Program-made: the position numbers and the translations under genes
In this document: one piece after another, positions 15,973 through 24,813 of the stretch
Layout of the letters: every line of letters begins with the position of its first letter
Position numbering within the stretch: position 1 is the stretch's first letter
The notes under the pieces: model-generated
What the model was told of the DNA's origin: nothing
What the model saw: only the letters and a program-made list of their open reading frames with translations
Databases searched by the model: none
Assembly (NCBI RefSeq): GCF_001010355.1
Contig: NZ_JPLA01000036.1
Span: 1 to 62,514 of the forward strand
Origin: Dyella japonica DSM 16301
GTDB lineage: Bacteria; Pseudomonadota; Gammaproteobacteria; Xanthomonadales; Rhodanobacteraceae
Length of the DNA stretch: 62,514 nucleotides
Direction of reading: 5' to 3'

Positions 15973-17052
15973 GTGGAAACGACAGCAATTTCAAAGCCCC
16001 AATCCAACCCGCCGGCAAACAAGCCGGTGCTGGGCATCGAGACCTCGTGCGACGAGACCGGCGTAGCCCTGCTGCGCTGGGAACCGGGCGCGCCTGGCCA
16101 TGGCCTGCTTTCACATACGCTTTACAGCCAGATCAAGCTCCACGCCGAATACGGCGGGGTCGTGCCGGAGCTGGCCAGTCGCGACCACGTGCGCAAACTG
16201 CTGCCCTTGGTGCGCGAAGCGATGGCCCAGGCTGGCTTGACGCCGGCCGACCTGGGAGGGGTAGCTTACACCGCCGGTCCCGGTCTGGTTGGCGCCCTGC
16301 TGGTGGGCGCCTCCGCGGCCCGGGCGATGGCCTGGGCGCTGGGGGTGCCGGCCATCGGCGTGCACCACATGGAAGGCCACCTGCTGGCCCCGCTGCTGGA
16401 GGACAACCCGCCCGAGCCGCCCTTCGTGGCGCTGCTGGTGTCCGGCGGGCATTCGATGCTGGTGGAAGTCAAAGCCATCGGCGAATACAAGATCCTCGGC
16501 GACACCCTGGATGACGCCGCCGGCGAGGCCTTCGACAAGACCGCCAAGCTGATGGGCCTGCCGTATCCGGGTGGCCCCGCGCTGGCCAAGCTGGCCCAGC
16601 AGGGCCGTCCCGGCGTGTTCCGCTTCTCCCGTCCGATGACCGACCGTCCCGGCCTGGATTTCAGCTTCTCAGGCCTCAAGACCCAGGTGCTGCTGGCCTG
16701 GCAGCAGTCCGACCAGAGCGAGCAGACCCGTGCGGACGTGGCACGCGGATTCGAAGAAGCCATCGTCGACACCATGATCATCAAGTGCCGTCGCGCCCTG
16801 CAGGCCAGCGGCGCCAAGCGGCTGGTCATCGCCGGCGGCGTGGGCGCCAACCAGCATCTGCGCGCCGAACTGGCGGCAGCGGGGGCGAAGGATGGTTTCC
16901 AGGTGTATTTCCCGCGCCTGGCCTTCTGCACCGACAACGGCGCGATGATCGCCCTGGCTGGCGCCATCCGTCTGGCGCATGGCCAGCACCAGGATGAAAC
17001 CGTGCAGGTGTATCCGCGCTGGGATCTGGAAACGCTGCCGCCGGCCATGTAA
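15973..17052 (+). CDS. tsaD: tRNA N6-threonylcarbamoyladenosine transferase TsaD
   Basis: TsaD transfers the threonylcarbamoyl group to A37 of ANN-decoding tRNAs, with TsaB and TsaE. Motifs are [12 protein letters not shown] near the N-terminus, the metal-binding HHMEGH, the nucleotide-binding SGGHS and a late CTDNGAMIA. The longest frame gives 359 residues from GTG 15973. An in-frame GTG at 16027 gives 341 residues beginning [10 protein letters not shown] right after the start, closer to E. coli (337), and fits the promoter position better. Neither GTG has a clear ribosome site. A palindromic repeat follows the stop. Confidence 0.95.
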   Translation: METTAISKPQSNPPANKPVLGIETSCDETGVALLRWEPGAPGHGLLSHTLYSQIKLHAEYGGVVPELASRDHVRKLLPLVREAMAQAGLTPADLGGVAYTAGPGLVGALLVGASAARAMAWALGVPAIGVHHMEGHLLAPLLEDNPPEPPFVALLVSGGHSMLVEVKAIGEYKILGDTLDDAAGEAFDKTAKLMGLPYPGGPALAKLAQQGRPGVFRFSRPMTDRPGLDFSFSGLKTQVLLAWQQSDQSEQTRADVARGFEEAIVDTMIIKCRRALQASGAKRLVIAGGVGANQHLRAELAAAGAKDGFQVYFPRLAFCTDNGAMIALAGAIRLAHGQHQDETVQVYPRWDLETLPPAM

Positions 17053-17064
17053 CGACACCCACCT

Positions 17065-17147
17065 TGTGGGAGCGCACCCTGTGCGCGACAAGCCAACGGA
17101 GCGGTGACGACGACGCGCCGCAGTCGCGCACAGGGTGCGCTCCCACA
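17065..17147. repeat. REPIN-like inverted repeat, copy 1
   Basis: Two perfect 25-nt inverted arms (17065-17089 and 17123-17147) begin TGTGGGAGCGCACCCTG and face each other across 33 nt. The loop starts AAGCCAACGGAGCG, the reverse complement of the loop end in copy 4, so the two copies have opposite orientation. It lies between tsaD and folB. Confidence 0.9.
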
Positions 17148-17169
17148 GAGAGATCGCTACCCTACCCGC

Positions 17170-17529
17170 ATGGATATCGTTTTCATCGAAGACCTGCGCA
17201 TCGATGCCGTCATCGGCATCTACGACTGGGAGCGCCGCGTGCGGCAGACGCTGTCGTTCGACATCGAAATGGCGTTCGACAACACCGTGCCCGCCGCCAG
17301 CGACGACATCGCGCTCACGCTCAACTACAAGGACGTGTCCAAGCGGCTGATCGACTATGTCGGCGCCTCCAGCTTCGGACTGGTGGAGACGCTGGCGGAA
17401 AAGTGCGCCGCCATCATTCGCGAAGAGTTCGGTGTGTCGTGGGTGCGGCTGAAACTCTCCAAGCCCGGCGCCGTGCGCGGCGCCAAGTCGGTGGGCGTGC
17501 GCATCGAGCGCGGTACGCGGCCGCAGTGA
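17170..17529 (+). CDS. folB: Dihydroneopterin aldolase
   Basis: This 119-residue enzyme converts dihydroneopterin to 6-hydroxymethyl-dihydropterin in folate synthesis. The sequence starts MDIVFIEDLRIDAVIGIYDWE, and its catalytic region includes NYKDVSKRLIDYV and the conserved LVETLAEKCA. The C-terminal LSKPGAVRGAKSVGV is typical. The start at 17170 matches the family; the frame extends upstream only through the palindromic repeat. folK begins 12 nt after the stop, so the two consecutive folate enzymes form an operon. Confidence 0.94.
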   Translation: MDIVFIEDLRIDAVIGIYDWERRVRQTLSFDIEMAFDNTVPAASDDIALTLNYKDVSKRLIDYVGASSFGLVETLAEKCAAIIREEFGVSWVRLKLSKPGAVRGAKSVGVRIERGTRPQ

Positions 17530-17541
17530 AGCGCTGAACCG

Positions 17542-18024
17542 ATGGCACGCGTCTATCTGAGCCTGGGTTCCAACCTCGAGCCCGCGCGTTATCTGCGTGC
17601 CGCCATCGATGAGCTGCGCACGCGCTTCGGTGCGCTGTCGGTGTCGCCGGCCTATCGCAGCAAGTCGGTGGGCTTCGATGGCGCGGACTTCGTGAACCTG
17701 GCCGTGGGGCTGGACACGGAGCTTTCCCCCGAAGCACTCAACGACTGGTTGCACGCGCTGGAAGACCGTCATGGCCGCCGCCGCGATGTGCCGCGCTATT
17801 CCGATCGCACGCTCGACGTGGATATCGTGTTGTACGACGACCTGGTGCGCCAGGGCGAGGGTCACCTGGATATTCCGCGCAAGGAGCTGCGCCATGCCTT
17901 TGTGCTCAAGCCCATCGCGGATATTGCGCCGGAGCTCAGGCATCCGCTGAGCGGCCAGACCATGGCCGCGTTGTGGTCGTCGTTTCCCGCCGATAGCGAA
18001 CCGCTGGTGGTCGAGCCGTTGTAA
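17542..18024 (+). CDS. folK: 2-amino-4-hydroxy-6-hydroxymethyldihydropteridine pyrophosphokinase
   Basis: FolK pyrophosphorylates the product of FolB using ATP. The protein has 160 residues. It opens MARVYLSLGSNLEPARYL, then shows AYRSKSVGF, NLAVGLDTELSP and the signature DVPRYSDRTLDVDIVLYDD with the Mg-binding DxD. The IPRKELRHAFVLKPI segment binds pterin and ATP. It is the second gene of a folB-folK unit; a weakly structured gap of 217 bp follows. Confidence 0.94.
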   Translation: MARVYLSLGSNLEPARYLRAAIDELRTRFGALSVSPAYRSKSVGFDGADFVNLAVGLDTELSPEALNDWLHALEDRHGRRRDVPRYSDRTLDVDIVLYDDLVRQGEGHLDIPRKELRHAFVLKPIADIAPELRHPLSGQTMAALWSSFPADSEPLVVEPL

Positions 18025-18241
18025 GCGTTCGTGCACCCGGCGTGCGCTGATCATTCAACGCGGGCTTGGTTGCTCTGCTAGCGAAGGCATTTCGGACTCG
18101 TCCGATATCCCGCGAATTTCCTGCGAATTACGCTTTGGCCTTCGAGCCGGCCCATCGGCGCTGCGCGCTTGATGTGCGCTGCGCAGCTGTGCATCCGCCA
18201 CACCGGCATGCAGTGAACGCACGCAGAGTCAGCAGGGAAGC

Positions 18242-18553
18242 ATGTCCAACCCGCGCAAAGATGTCGCATCGATCCGCTATGTGGTCTGTCCGCATTGCCA
18301 GAGTGCAGCCGCGCATGGCATCCGGATCTGTTCCGGCTGCGATGCCGCCGTGAGTTACGGCACGCCGCTGGTGCTGGTCGTCATGACCTGCGCGGCGGCG
18401 GCCTGGCTGGGCTTCAAGGCGCACCGGTTCTTCTACGATTCCTGGCTGCTGGTGCTGTTGCTCGCCGTGATTGCGGCCGGCGGCGTGCTGACCCTGCTTT
18501 GCGAGGCGTTCGATGAGCGCGTGGTGTTCCGTCGCAGGCGCCGCTCCTGGTAA
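18242..18553 (+). CDS. Small zinc-ribbon membrane protein
   Basis: This 103-residue protein has a short zinc-ribbon-like head with two CxxC pairs (C16/C19 and C30/C33), then two predicted membrane helices (about 44-60 and 66-86) and a basic tail (RRRRRSW). GGGAAG sits just before the ATG. I do not recognise a named family. A metal-binding cytoplasmic head anchored to the membrane is the simplest reading. It is followed by another membrane-protein gene after 109 bp. Confidence 0.7.
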   Translation: MSNPRKDVASIRYVVCPHCQSAAAHGIRICSGCDAAVSYGTPLVLVVMTCAAAAWLGFKAHRFFYDSWLLVLLLAVIAAGGVLTLLCEAFDERVVFRRRRRSW

Positions 18554-18662
18554 CTGGCCATCCCGGCCTGACATCGGCCTGACACCAGCGGTGTCAGCAC
18601 TGTCCCCGCAACACAACTAATGCTAGAAACCTCCCCACCTAACATGGAATGGGGGTAGGGAT

Positions 18663-19520
18663 ATGGCAGGTCGTTTTTCACGCAGCTGGGGCCTGATGAA
18701 GGCCAGTGCGGACGTGTTGCGTTCGGACAAGTCGCTGTTGATGTTTCCGCTGGCTTCCAGCATCTGCTGCCTGCTGGTGGCGGCAAGCTTCCTGGTGCCG
18801 ATCATCGTTGCATTGGTGGCATCCGGTGCGGCTGTGGAGCAGGGTCATCGCATGACCGTCGGCGGCTATGTGCTGTTGTTTCTGTTCTACCTCGTGCAGT
18901 ACTTCGTGATCATCTTCTTCAACACGGCACTGGCTGGCGCTGCGCTGGCCCGCTTGCGCGGTGAGCCCACCAGTTTTGGCGAAGGCATGGCGATTGCACG
19001 TTCGCGCATCGTCAATATCTTCGGCTATGCGCTTATCGCGGCCACCGTGGGCCTGGTGCTGCGTGCCTTGCAGGAGCGACTGGGTTTGATCGGTCGCCTG
19101 GTTGCCGGCTTCCTTGGTCTGGCCTGGACGGTGGCGACCTTCCTGGTCGTGCCGGTGCTGGCCAGCCAGGACGTGGGCCCGACCGAAGCGATCTCGCGCA
19201 GCGTGGACCTGCTCAAGCGCACCTGGGGCGAAAACATCATCGGCAACGCCGGCATCGGCGTGGTGTTCGGCCTGTTGATGTTCCTCGCCATCGTGGTGGG
19301 CGCACTGCTCGTCGGCGGCGCCTTCGCCACGCAGTCGATCACCGCGATCATCGCGGCGATCGTGGTCGTGGTAGTGGGCCTGACCATGCTTGGCCTGATC
19401 CAGGCCTCGCTGCAAGGCATCTACGCCGCTGCGCTGTATCGCTACGCCGAAGATGGCGAAGTGGGTCATGGCTTCGATCAGGCGATGCTGGAGCAGGCGT
19501 TCCGGCCCAAGAAGAAGTAA
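18663..19520 (+). CDS. DUF6159-like polytopic membrane protein
   Basis: This 285-residue protein has about six hydrophobic segments (near 25-55, 68-95, 120-140, 148-175, 200-225 and 230-260). It opens MAGRFSRSWGLMKASADVLR, which fits the DUF6159 family; the function is unknown. The middle segment (SQDVGPTEAISRSVDLLKRTWGEN) resembles similar proteins that hold several helices around a conserved polar linker. The ribosome site is GGGGGTAGGG. A bidirectional terminator follows. Confidence 0.72.
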   Translation: MAGRFSRSWGLMKASADVLRSDKSLLMFPLASSICCLLVAASFLVPIIVALVASGAAVEQGHRMTVGGYVLLFLFYLVQYFVIIFFNTALAGAALARLRGEPTSFGEGMAIARSRIVNIFGYALIAATVGLVLRALQERLGLIGRLVAGFLGLAWTVATFLVVPVLASQDVGPTEAISRSVDLLKRTWGENIIGNAGIGVVFGLLMFLAIVVGALLVGGAFATQSITAIIAAIVVVVVGLTMLGLIQASLQGIYAAALYRYAEDGEVGHGFDQAMLEQAFRPKKK

Positions 19521-19549
19521 TTCGCCTCAGCTGATGCATCACAAAAGGA

Positions 19550-19571
19550 AAGGGCGCTGCGGCGCCCTTTC
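19550..19571. terminator. Bidirectional terminator
   Basis: A 9-bp stem AAAGGGCGC / GCGCCCTTT with a 4-nt loop lies between the convergent genes ending at 19520 and 19578. T-rich tracts are present on both strands (CTCTTGCTC on plus, CCTTTTGTG on minus). Confidence 0.8.
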
Positions 19572-19577
19572 TCTTGC

Positions 19578-20324
19578 TCACACGGAAAGCGTGCGCCCGC
19601 CATCCACGCGGATGATCTGTCCCGTCACGAACGGCGAGTCTCGCAGCAGCCACAACACGGCACCGGCGACGTCATCGGGCGAGCCGGCGCGCTGCAGCGG
19701 CGTGCGCGCAAGCATGGCTTGCTGATCGTCATACGGTTTGCCGTCGCTCGGCCACATCACCGCGCCGGGCGCCACGCCGTTGACGCGCACGTCCGGGCCC
19801 AGGTCCAGGGCAAGCGAACGCGTCATCGCTTCCAGCGCCGCTTTCGCCATGCAGTAGATCGGATGGTTGGCCAGCGGGCGTTCCGCGTAGATATCCACCA
19901 GGTTGACGATGGCGCCGCGGGCAGCGCGCAAGGCAGGCGTGGCCGCCTGGGCGAGGAAGAACGGCGCCTGCGCGTTGGAGGCGAACAGTTCGTTCCACTG
20001 CGCCGGTGTCGCCGTGCCCACGGGCGTGGGATAGAACGCCGAAGCGTTGTTGACCAGGGCGTCCAGACGTCCAAAACGATCGAGTACGCGCTGCACCACC
20101 CCGGGCAGGGCATCGAGATCGGCCAGCTCCGCCTGCACGATGCAGGTACTGCCGCTGCGCTGGCGCTCCAGCGAGGCAGCCAGCAGTTCCGCATCGGCCG
20201 CCGAGTGGCGATAGTGCAGCGCCAGGTCGTAGCCTGCCGCATGCAGCGTCCGCGCGATCACGGCACCGACGCGTTTCCCCGCGCCGGTGATCAGGGCCAC
20301 CGGGCGCTCGTGCTGAGTATTCAT
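19578..20324 (-). CDS. Pteridine-reductase-like SDR oxidoreductase
   Basis: This 248-residue short-chain dehydrogenase has an N-terminal NADPH motif TGAGKRVG of the TGxxxRxG form typical of pteridine reductases (PTR1, FolM). The active site is DIYAERPLANHPIYCMAK: an Asp replaces the usual Ser, with YxxxK, again as in pteridine reductases. It likely reduces dihydropterin or dihydrofolate-like substrates, fitting the folB-folK genes 2 kb upstream, though they are not in one operon. The start at 20324 has AGGAG 6 nt upstream. Confidence 0.85.
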   Translation of the reverse strand: MNTQHERPVALITGAGKRVGAVIARTLHAAGYDLALHYRHSAADAELLAASLERQRSGSTCIVQAELADLDALPGVVQRVLDRFGRLDALVNNASAFYPTPVGTATPAQWNELFASNAQAPFFLAQAATPALRAARGAIVNLVDIYAERPLANHPIYCMAKAALEAMTRSLALDLGPDVRVNGVAPGAVMWPSDGKPYDDQQAMLARTPLQRAGSPDDVAGAVLWLLRDSPFVTGQIIRVDGGRTLSV

Positions 20325-20382
20325 GCGTGGGCTCCTGCGTGACGCAACCAGACCGCGAGCTTGCCGCAAAGCACTGGCGGCG

Positions 20383-21027
20383 TCATCCCGCCGGCGCCGT
20401 GGTGTCCGCGGGAGCGGCGTCAGCGGTGGCCTGGGTCTCGAATGGCGTACTGAACATGGCGATGGCGGTGCGCGCCACCTGTCCCGTGTCGTAATACGCG
20501 TAACTGCCCACGCCGACGGCACCGACCACCGGTATCCAGCGTGAGATGCCGCTGCCCACGGCGCGCTGGGTGACCTTGATGCCGACAGTCTTGGCCACGC
20601 GCTCGATCACGGACGTGGTGACGCGGCGAAACAGCAGTCGATCGCCCACGCGCACCACCAGATCGCGGAAGGCCTGCGCGGCCGTGTGCCGGAACAGACA
20701 CCACAGCATCTGCTCACGCCCCAGTTCCGAGTGCTGGCCATAGGCGGCCGCGATGTCGCTGACCATCTGCGCCTGGATCTTCCAGATCGCCACCACCTCC
20801 GGCAGCACGGTGAGCCAGCCCAGCGGGCCCGGCGGCAGCGCCAGCGAGCCGGCCGTGAGGCCGGCGCGTTGCTGCGCGCGGACGGCGAGGCGGCGGGCCT
20901 CCTTCTCCGGATCGCGGGCGCCGGGCACGTGGCTGTCGGGAATCTGGCTGACGAAATCCAGGATGGCCTGGGTCACGCGGCCATGGTCGGCGATGACGGC
21001 CGGTAGCTGATCGGGAGACTTGGACAT
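20383..21027 (-). CDS. EcsC family protein
   Basis: This 214-residue protein resembles the EcsC family, named after a Bacillus ABC-transporter operon member of unknown activity. Typical features are the LPPGPLGWLTVLPEVVAIW segment, the regularly spaced helices, and the late glycine-rich hydrophobic stretch GISRWIPVVGAVGVGSYAYY. There is no signal peptide, and an Ala/Thr/Pro-rich tail follows. It is upstream of, and on the same strand as, the SDR gene, 58 bp apart, so the two may be co-transcribed. Function cannot be inferred. Confidence 0.75.
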   Translation of the reverse strand: MSKSPDQLPAVIADHGRVTQAILDFVSQIPDSHVPGARDPEKEARRLAVRAQQRAGLTAGSLALPPGPLGWLTVLPEVVAIWKIQAQMVSDIAAAYGQHSELGREQMLWCLFRHTAAQAFRDLVVRVGDRLLFRRVTTSVIERVAKTVGIKVTQRAVGSGISRWIPVVGAVGVGSYAYYDTGQVARTAIAMFSTPFETQATADAAPADTTAPAG

Positions 21028-21184
21028 GGACCGGGCTCGGTGGGCGGCGGCTGCCGCGCGACGCCCCAGTCTAGGCCGCCCGGGTGAAATCTCGCTGAGC
21101 CCCGGGGCGGGGCCGGACCTGAACGCAGGAACTTGCCTGGCAGGGCATGACTTCTGGGGCAGGCGGGGTCTGGTCTAGAATGGC

Positions 21185-21208
21185 AATGTTATAACGTATC
21201 GAAAATAA
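21185..21208 (+). promoter_or_regulatory. AT-rich site with GTTATAAC palindrome before TonB receptor
   Basis: The sequence AATGTTATAACGTATCG stands out from the GC-rich surroundings 30-50 bp before the receptor start. GTTATAAC is a perfect 8-bp palindrome. It may be a -10 element (TATAAC) or half of a metalloregulator site (Zur boxes contain TGTTATA), but the second half does not match well. Confidence 0.35.
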
Positions 21209-21236
21209 CAACGACCGCCCCCTTCCCGGATACCCA

Positions 21237-23435
21237 ATGAAACGTAGCCTGCTTGCCGTGAGTCTTGCCGTTGCCTTTGGCGCCGTCCCCGCCGCCTACG
21301 CCCAGACCAGCTCGACCCCTGACACCAGCACCGTCAACGCACCCACGGCCACCGATGGCAGCGACGCGAACGCCACCGGCGCGACCCGCAACCAGCCGGC
21401 CAAGGTGAAGCAGCTGGGCACCATCGACGTGAGCGCTGCGCTCGACCAGTCCCGCAATTCGCTGTCGCCGGACACCGGCAGCAGCCAGTACGTGATCGAC
21501 CAGAAGGCGATCCAGCAGCTCCCGCTGGGCGACTCGACCCCGCTCAACCAAGTGATCCTGCAGGCGCCGGGCGTGGTGCAGGACTCCTACGGCGGCGTGC
21601 ATGTGCGCGGCGACCACGCGAACCTGCAGTACCGCATCAATGGCGTGATCATCCCCGAGTCGATTTCCGGCTTCGGCCAGACCCTGGACGCACGCACCAT
21701 CCAGAGCGTGAAGCTGCTGGACGGCGCGCTGCCCGCGCAGTACGGCCTGCGCACGGCGGCGGTGGTGGACATCGACACCAAGAGCGGGCATGACCTGGGC
21801 AACGGCGGCAGCGTCGGCATCACCGGCGGCTCCTACGGCACGCTCAATCCCAATGCGTCGCTGTGGGGCAGCAACGATCGCTGGAGCTGGTTCGTCACCG
21901 CCAATTACATGGAGAACGACGTCGGCATTGAAAACCCGACGGCGAGCAAAACGCCGATCCACGACCACACCAACCAGGTCAAGGGTTTTGGCGACGTCTC
22001 CTACCTGATCGACGACAACACGCGCATCAGCTTCATGTTCGGCGCGACCAACAATCGCTTCGACATCCCCAACAATCCGAACCAGACGCCGCAGTTCGGC
22101 TATCTGGACACGGTCGATTTCAACTCGGCCGATCTCAACGAGCGGCAGAAGGAGCAGACGCGGTTCGGCGTGCTCTCGCTGCAGGGCAAGTGGGGCAAGA
22201 CCGATTACCAGGTGTCGCTGGGCCAGCGCTACAGCCATGTGGGTTTCGATCCGGACGAGATCGGCGACCTGATGTTCAACGGCGTCGCCTCCACCATCAA
22301 TCGCACCAACCGCGCCGATACGCTGCAGGCGGATTTCTCCACGCCGCTGGGCGAGAGCCACACCTTGCGTTACGGCATCTACGGCGAATTCGAGCGCGGC
22401 AACATCAGCAACAACTCGTTGACCTTCCCGGCCAACCCGGATGGTACGCAGGCCAGCACCACGCCGATCGCGATCTACGACGCCACCAACCTGCTGGCGC
22501 GCACCTGGTCCGCCTATCTGCAGGATGAGTGGAGCATCGGCGACAAGTGGACGGTGAACTACGGCCTGCGTGGCGATCGCTATGAATTGTTCCGCACCGA
22601 AAGCCAGCTGAGCCCGCGCCTTGGCGTGGTGTATCAGGCTACCGACAGCACCACCATCCACGCCGGCTATTCGCGTTACTTCACGCCGCCGGCAACCGAA
22701 GTGATCGACGACAGCAATATCGCGCGCTTCAACGGCACCACCAACCAGCTGCCCAGCGGCGGCAACAATCTGCCGCTGTCGGAGCGTTCGAACTACTACG
22801 ACCTCGGCATCCAGCAGCAAGTCGGTTCCACCCTCACGCTGGGCCTGGATGCGTATTACCGCCAGGTGAGTCGTCTGCAGGATGAGGGGCAGTTTGGCGC
22901 GGCGCTGATCTATTCCAACTTCAACTACGAGTTCGGCCGCATCCGCGGCCTGGAGTTCACCGCCAATTACGACAACGGTCCGATCACCGCGTATTTCAAT
23001 GCGTCGTACAACCGTGCGATGGGCAAGCGTGTGATCACCGGCCAGTACAACTTCAGTCCCGAAGACCTGGCCTATATCTACGACAACTACATCCATCTCG
23101 ATCACGACCAGAAGCTGACCTCGTCGGGTGGCATCACCTATTCGTTCACCAAGACCACGCATGCCGGCGCCGATTTCATCTTCGGCAGCGGCCTGCGCAA
23201 GGACGGCCTGACGCCGAACGGCGAATCGCTGCCGTACTACTTCCAGCTCAACCTCAACGTGGGCCACGACTTCACCTTCGACAGCATCGGCACGGTGAAG
23301 ACGCAGCTGGCGCTGATCAATGCGCTCGATCGCACCTACGAGTTGCGCGACGGTACCGGCATCGGCGTGGGCGCACCGCAGTTCGGTCCGCGTCGCGGCG
23401 TGTACCTGAGCCTGCAGAAGGACTTCAGCTTCTAA
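21237..23435 (+). CDS. TonB-dependent outer-membrane receptor
   Basis: The protein has 732 residues. A signal peptide (MKRSLLAVSLAVAFGAVPAAYAQ, shown broken here as about residues 1-23) is followed by a low-complexity Thr/Ala-rich segment. A plug domain (about 90-190) carries RINGVIIPES and the GALPAQYG motif. A beta-barrel of about 500 residues follows and ends in an aromatic residue (DFSF). Such receptors import scarce ligands through the outer membrane using TonB energy; the ligand here is unknown. It stands alone, without TonB, sigma/anti-sigma or transporter partners, so context gives no substrate. Confidence 0.9.
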   Translation: MKRSLLAVSLAVAFGAVPAAYAQTSSTPDTSTVNAPTATDGSDANATGATRNQPAKVKQLGTIDVSAALDQSRNSLSPDTGSSQYVIDQKAIQQLPLGDSTPLNQVILQAPGVVQDSYGGVHVRGDHANLQYRINGVIIPESISGFGQTLDARTIQSVKLLDGALPAQYGLRTAAVVDIDTKSGHDLGNGGSVGITGGSYGTLNPNASLWGSNDRWSWFVTANYMENDVGIENPTASKTPIHDHTNQVKGFGDVSYLIDDNTRISFMFGATNNRFDIPNNPNQTPQFGYLDTVDFNSADLNERQKEQTRFGVLSLQGKWGKTDYQVSLGQRYSHVGFDPDEIGDLMFNGVASTINRTNRADTLQADFSTPLGESHTLRYGIYGEFERGNISNNSLTFPANPDGTQASTTPIAIYDATNLLARTWSAYLQDEWSIGDKWTVNYGLRGDRYELFRTESQLSPRLGVVYQATDSTTIHAGYSRYFTPPATEVIDDSNIARFNGTTNQLPSGGNNLPLSERSNYYDLGIQQQVGSTLTLGLDAYYRQVSRLQDEGQFGAALIYSNFNYEFGRIRGLEFTANYDNGPITAYFNASYNRAMGKRVITGQYNFSPEDLAYIYDNYIHLDHDQKLTSSGGITYSFTKTTHAGADFIFGSGLRKDGLTPNGESLPYYFQLNLNVGHDFTFDSIGTVKTQLALINALDRTYELRDGTGIGVGAPQFGPRRGVYLSLQKDFSF

Positions 23436-23478
23436 CGGATCGCCGTTGTCCGCGGCGCCCAGTCAGCTGGGCCGATGT

Positions 23479-23523
23479 CCCCGCCATAGCCGGTCTCCCC
23501 CCCCTCACGAGGCTATGGCGGGG
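23479..23523. promoter_or_regulatory. 13-bp perfect inverted repeat between receptor and midA-like gene
   Basis: CCCCGCCATAGCC (23479-23491) and GGCTATGGCGGGG (23511-23523) pair perfectly across a pyrimidine-rich 19-nt loop. It starts 44 nt after the TonB receptor stop and ends 41 nt before the next start. No T-run follows, so it is either a factor-dependent terminator or processing hairpin, or an operator of the methyltransferase gene. Confidence 0.5.
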
Positions 23524-23563
23524 CATGGGTTAAACTTCGCCTGTTTCCCCGCAGGCAACACGC

Positions 23564-24757
23564 ATGTCCTCCCGACTCCCCGAACCCGGCGCCGACGAGC
23601 GCGCCCACTCCGACCGACTGCTGACGCGCCTGCGCGAGGAAATCGCCGCGCACGGACCGATGCCGTTTTCGCAGTACATGGAGCGTTGCCTGTACGCACC
23701 GGGCCTTGGGTACTACAGCGCCGGCAAGACCAAGTTCGGCGAAGCGGGCGACTTCATCACCGCGCCCGAGCTGGGCGAGTTGTTTGCACGCTGCGTGGTG
23801 AATGCCACGTATCCGGTGATCGAGATGCTGGGCGAATCGGCCGACTTTCTGGAGCTGGGCGGCGGCAGCGGTGCATTCGCCGAGGCAGCGTTGAAGGCGT
23901 TTGCGGCGAGCGGCGCCGTGCCGCGCCGCTATTACATCCTCGAACCCAGCGCCGACCTGCGCGAACGCCAGCGCGAGCGACTCGCGGCCGCGCTGCCCTC
24001 GGAGCTGTTTGCGCACGTGCTGTGGCTGGATCGACCGCCGGAGCAGGACTGGCAAGGCGTGCTGTTCGCCAACGAGGTGATCGACGCGCTGCCGACCACG
24101 CGCTTCACCATGCGCGCCGGCGAAGTCTACGAAGAATACGTCGCGCTCGATGGCGAAGGCCGTCTGATGCGCGTGGATCGGCCTGCCGATGCCCTGGTGT
24201 CGGGCGCCGTGCGTCATGTCGAGCGCGATCTCGGGGCGGAATTTCCGGAAGGCTATCGCTCGGAGATCCTGCCGCAGCTGCCGTACTGGATCCAGGCCAT
24301 CGCCGGCGCGCTTACCGCTGGCGTGATGCTGTTGATCGACTACGGCTACGTACGCCGCGAGTACTACTTGCCCGAGCGCAACGACGGCACCTTGCGCGCG
24401 TACTACCGTCATCGCTCGCACAACGATCCGCTGTATTTGCCGGGCCTCAACGACCTCACCGCATCCGTCGATTTCACCGCGCTGGCCGAGGCCGGCAACA
24501 GCGCCGGTTTCGGCGTGGCCGGCTATATGCCGCAGGCCCAGTTCCTGATCGGCAGCGGGCTGCAGGACGTCTTCGGCGTGGCATACGAAGAAGCTGCCGA
24601 CGAAGCCGCGCGCTACGACCTGGCGCAACAGGTCAAGAAACTCACCCTGCCCGAGCAGATGGGCGAGCGCTTCCAGGCCATGTTGTTCGCGCGTGGCATG
24701 GACGTGCTGCCGTTGCCGGCTGACGTGCTGGAGGCGGACCAGGGCGACCGGCTCTGA
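23564..24757 (+). CDS. MidA/NDUFAF7-type SAM-dependent methyltransferase
   Basis: The 397-residue protein belongs to the MidA (DUF185/NDUFAF7) family, the mitochondrial members of which methylate an Arg of a complex I subunit; the bacterial substrate is not established. It shows MPFSQYMERCLYAPGLGYY, the SAM-binding FLELGGGSGAFAEA, the post-motif NEVIDALP and the family's DYGYVRREYYLPERNDGT. Start 23564 is chosen because conserved sequence begins soon after. A terminator follows and ends transcription towards the convergent LtaS-like gene. Confidence 0.88.
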   Translation: MSSRLPEPGADERAHSDRLLTRLREEIAAHGPMPFSQYMERCLYAPGLGYYSAGKTKFGEAGDFITAPELGELFARCVVNATYPVIEMLGESADFLELGGGSGAFAEAALKAFAASGAVPRRYYILEPSADLRERQRERLAAALPSELFAHVLWLDRPPEQDWQGVLFANEVIDALPTTRFTMRAGEVYEEYVALDGEGRLMRVDRPADALVSGAVRHVERDLGAEFPEGYRSEILPQLPYWIQAIAGALTAGVMLLIDYGYVRREYYLPERNDGTLRAYYRHRSHNDPLYLPGLNDLTASVDFTALAEAGNSAGFGVAGYMPQAQFLIGSGLQDVFGVAYEEAADEAARYDLAQQVKKLTLPEQMGERFQAMLFARGMDVLPLPADVLEADQGDRL

Positions 24758-24785
24758 CGTACTGATTTCCTGTATCGCCAAAAGA

Positions 24786-24812
24786 AAACGCCCGCATCAT
24801 GCGGGCGTTTTG
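24786..24812. terminator. Bidirectional rho-independent terminator
   Basis: A 12-bp perfect stem AAAACGCCCGCA / TGCGGGCGTTTT with a 3-nt loop lies between the convergent genes ending at 24757 and 24814. T-runs are present on both strands. Confidence 0.9.
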
Positions 24813-24813
24813 C

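Noticed and set aside
17064..17147. Apparent peptide WERTLCAT... repeated in several small frames
   Set aside because: It is the translation of the REPIN arms, which are non-coding inverted repeats.
18066..18353. Plus-strand frame in the gap after folK
   Set aside because: It overlaps the well-supported zinc-ribbon gene, has no ribosome site and no recognisable sequence.
21185..21208. Full Zur box
   Set aside because: Only one half (TGTTATA) fits. The spacing and the other half do not, so it is listed only as an uncertain site.
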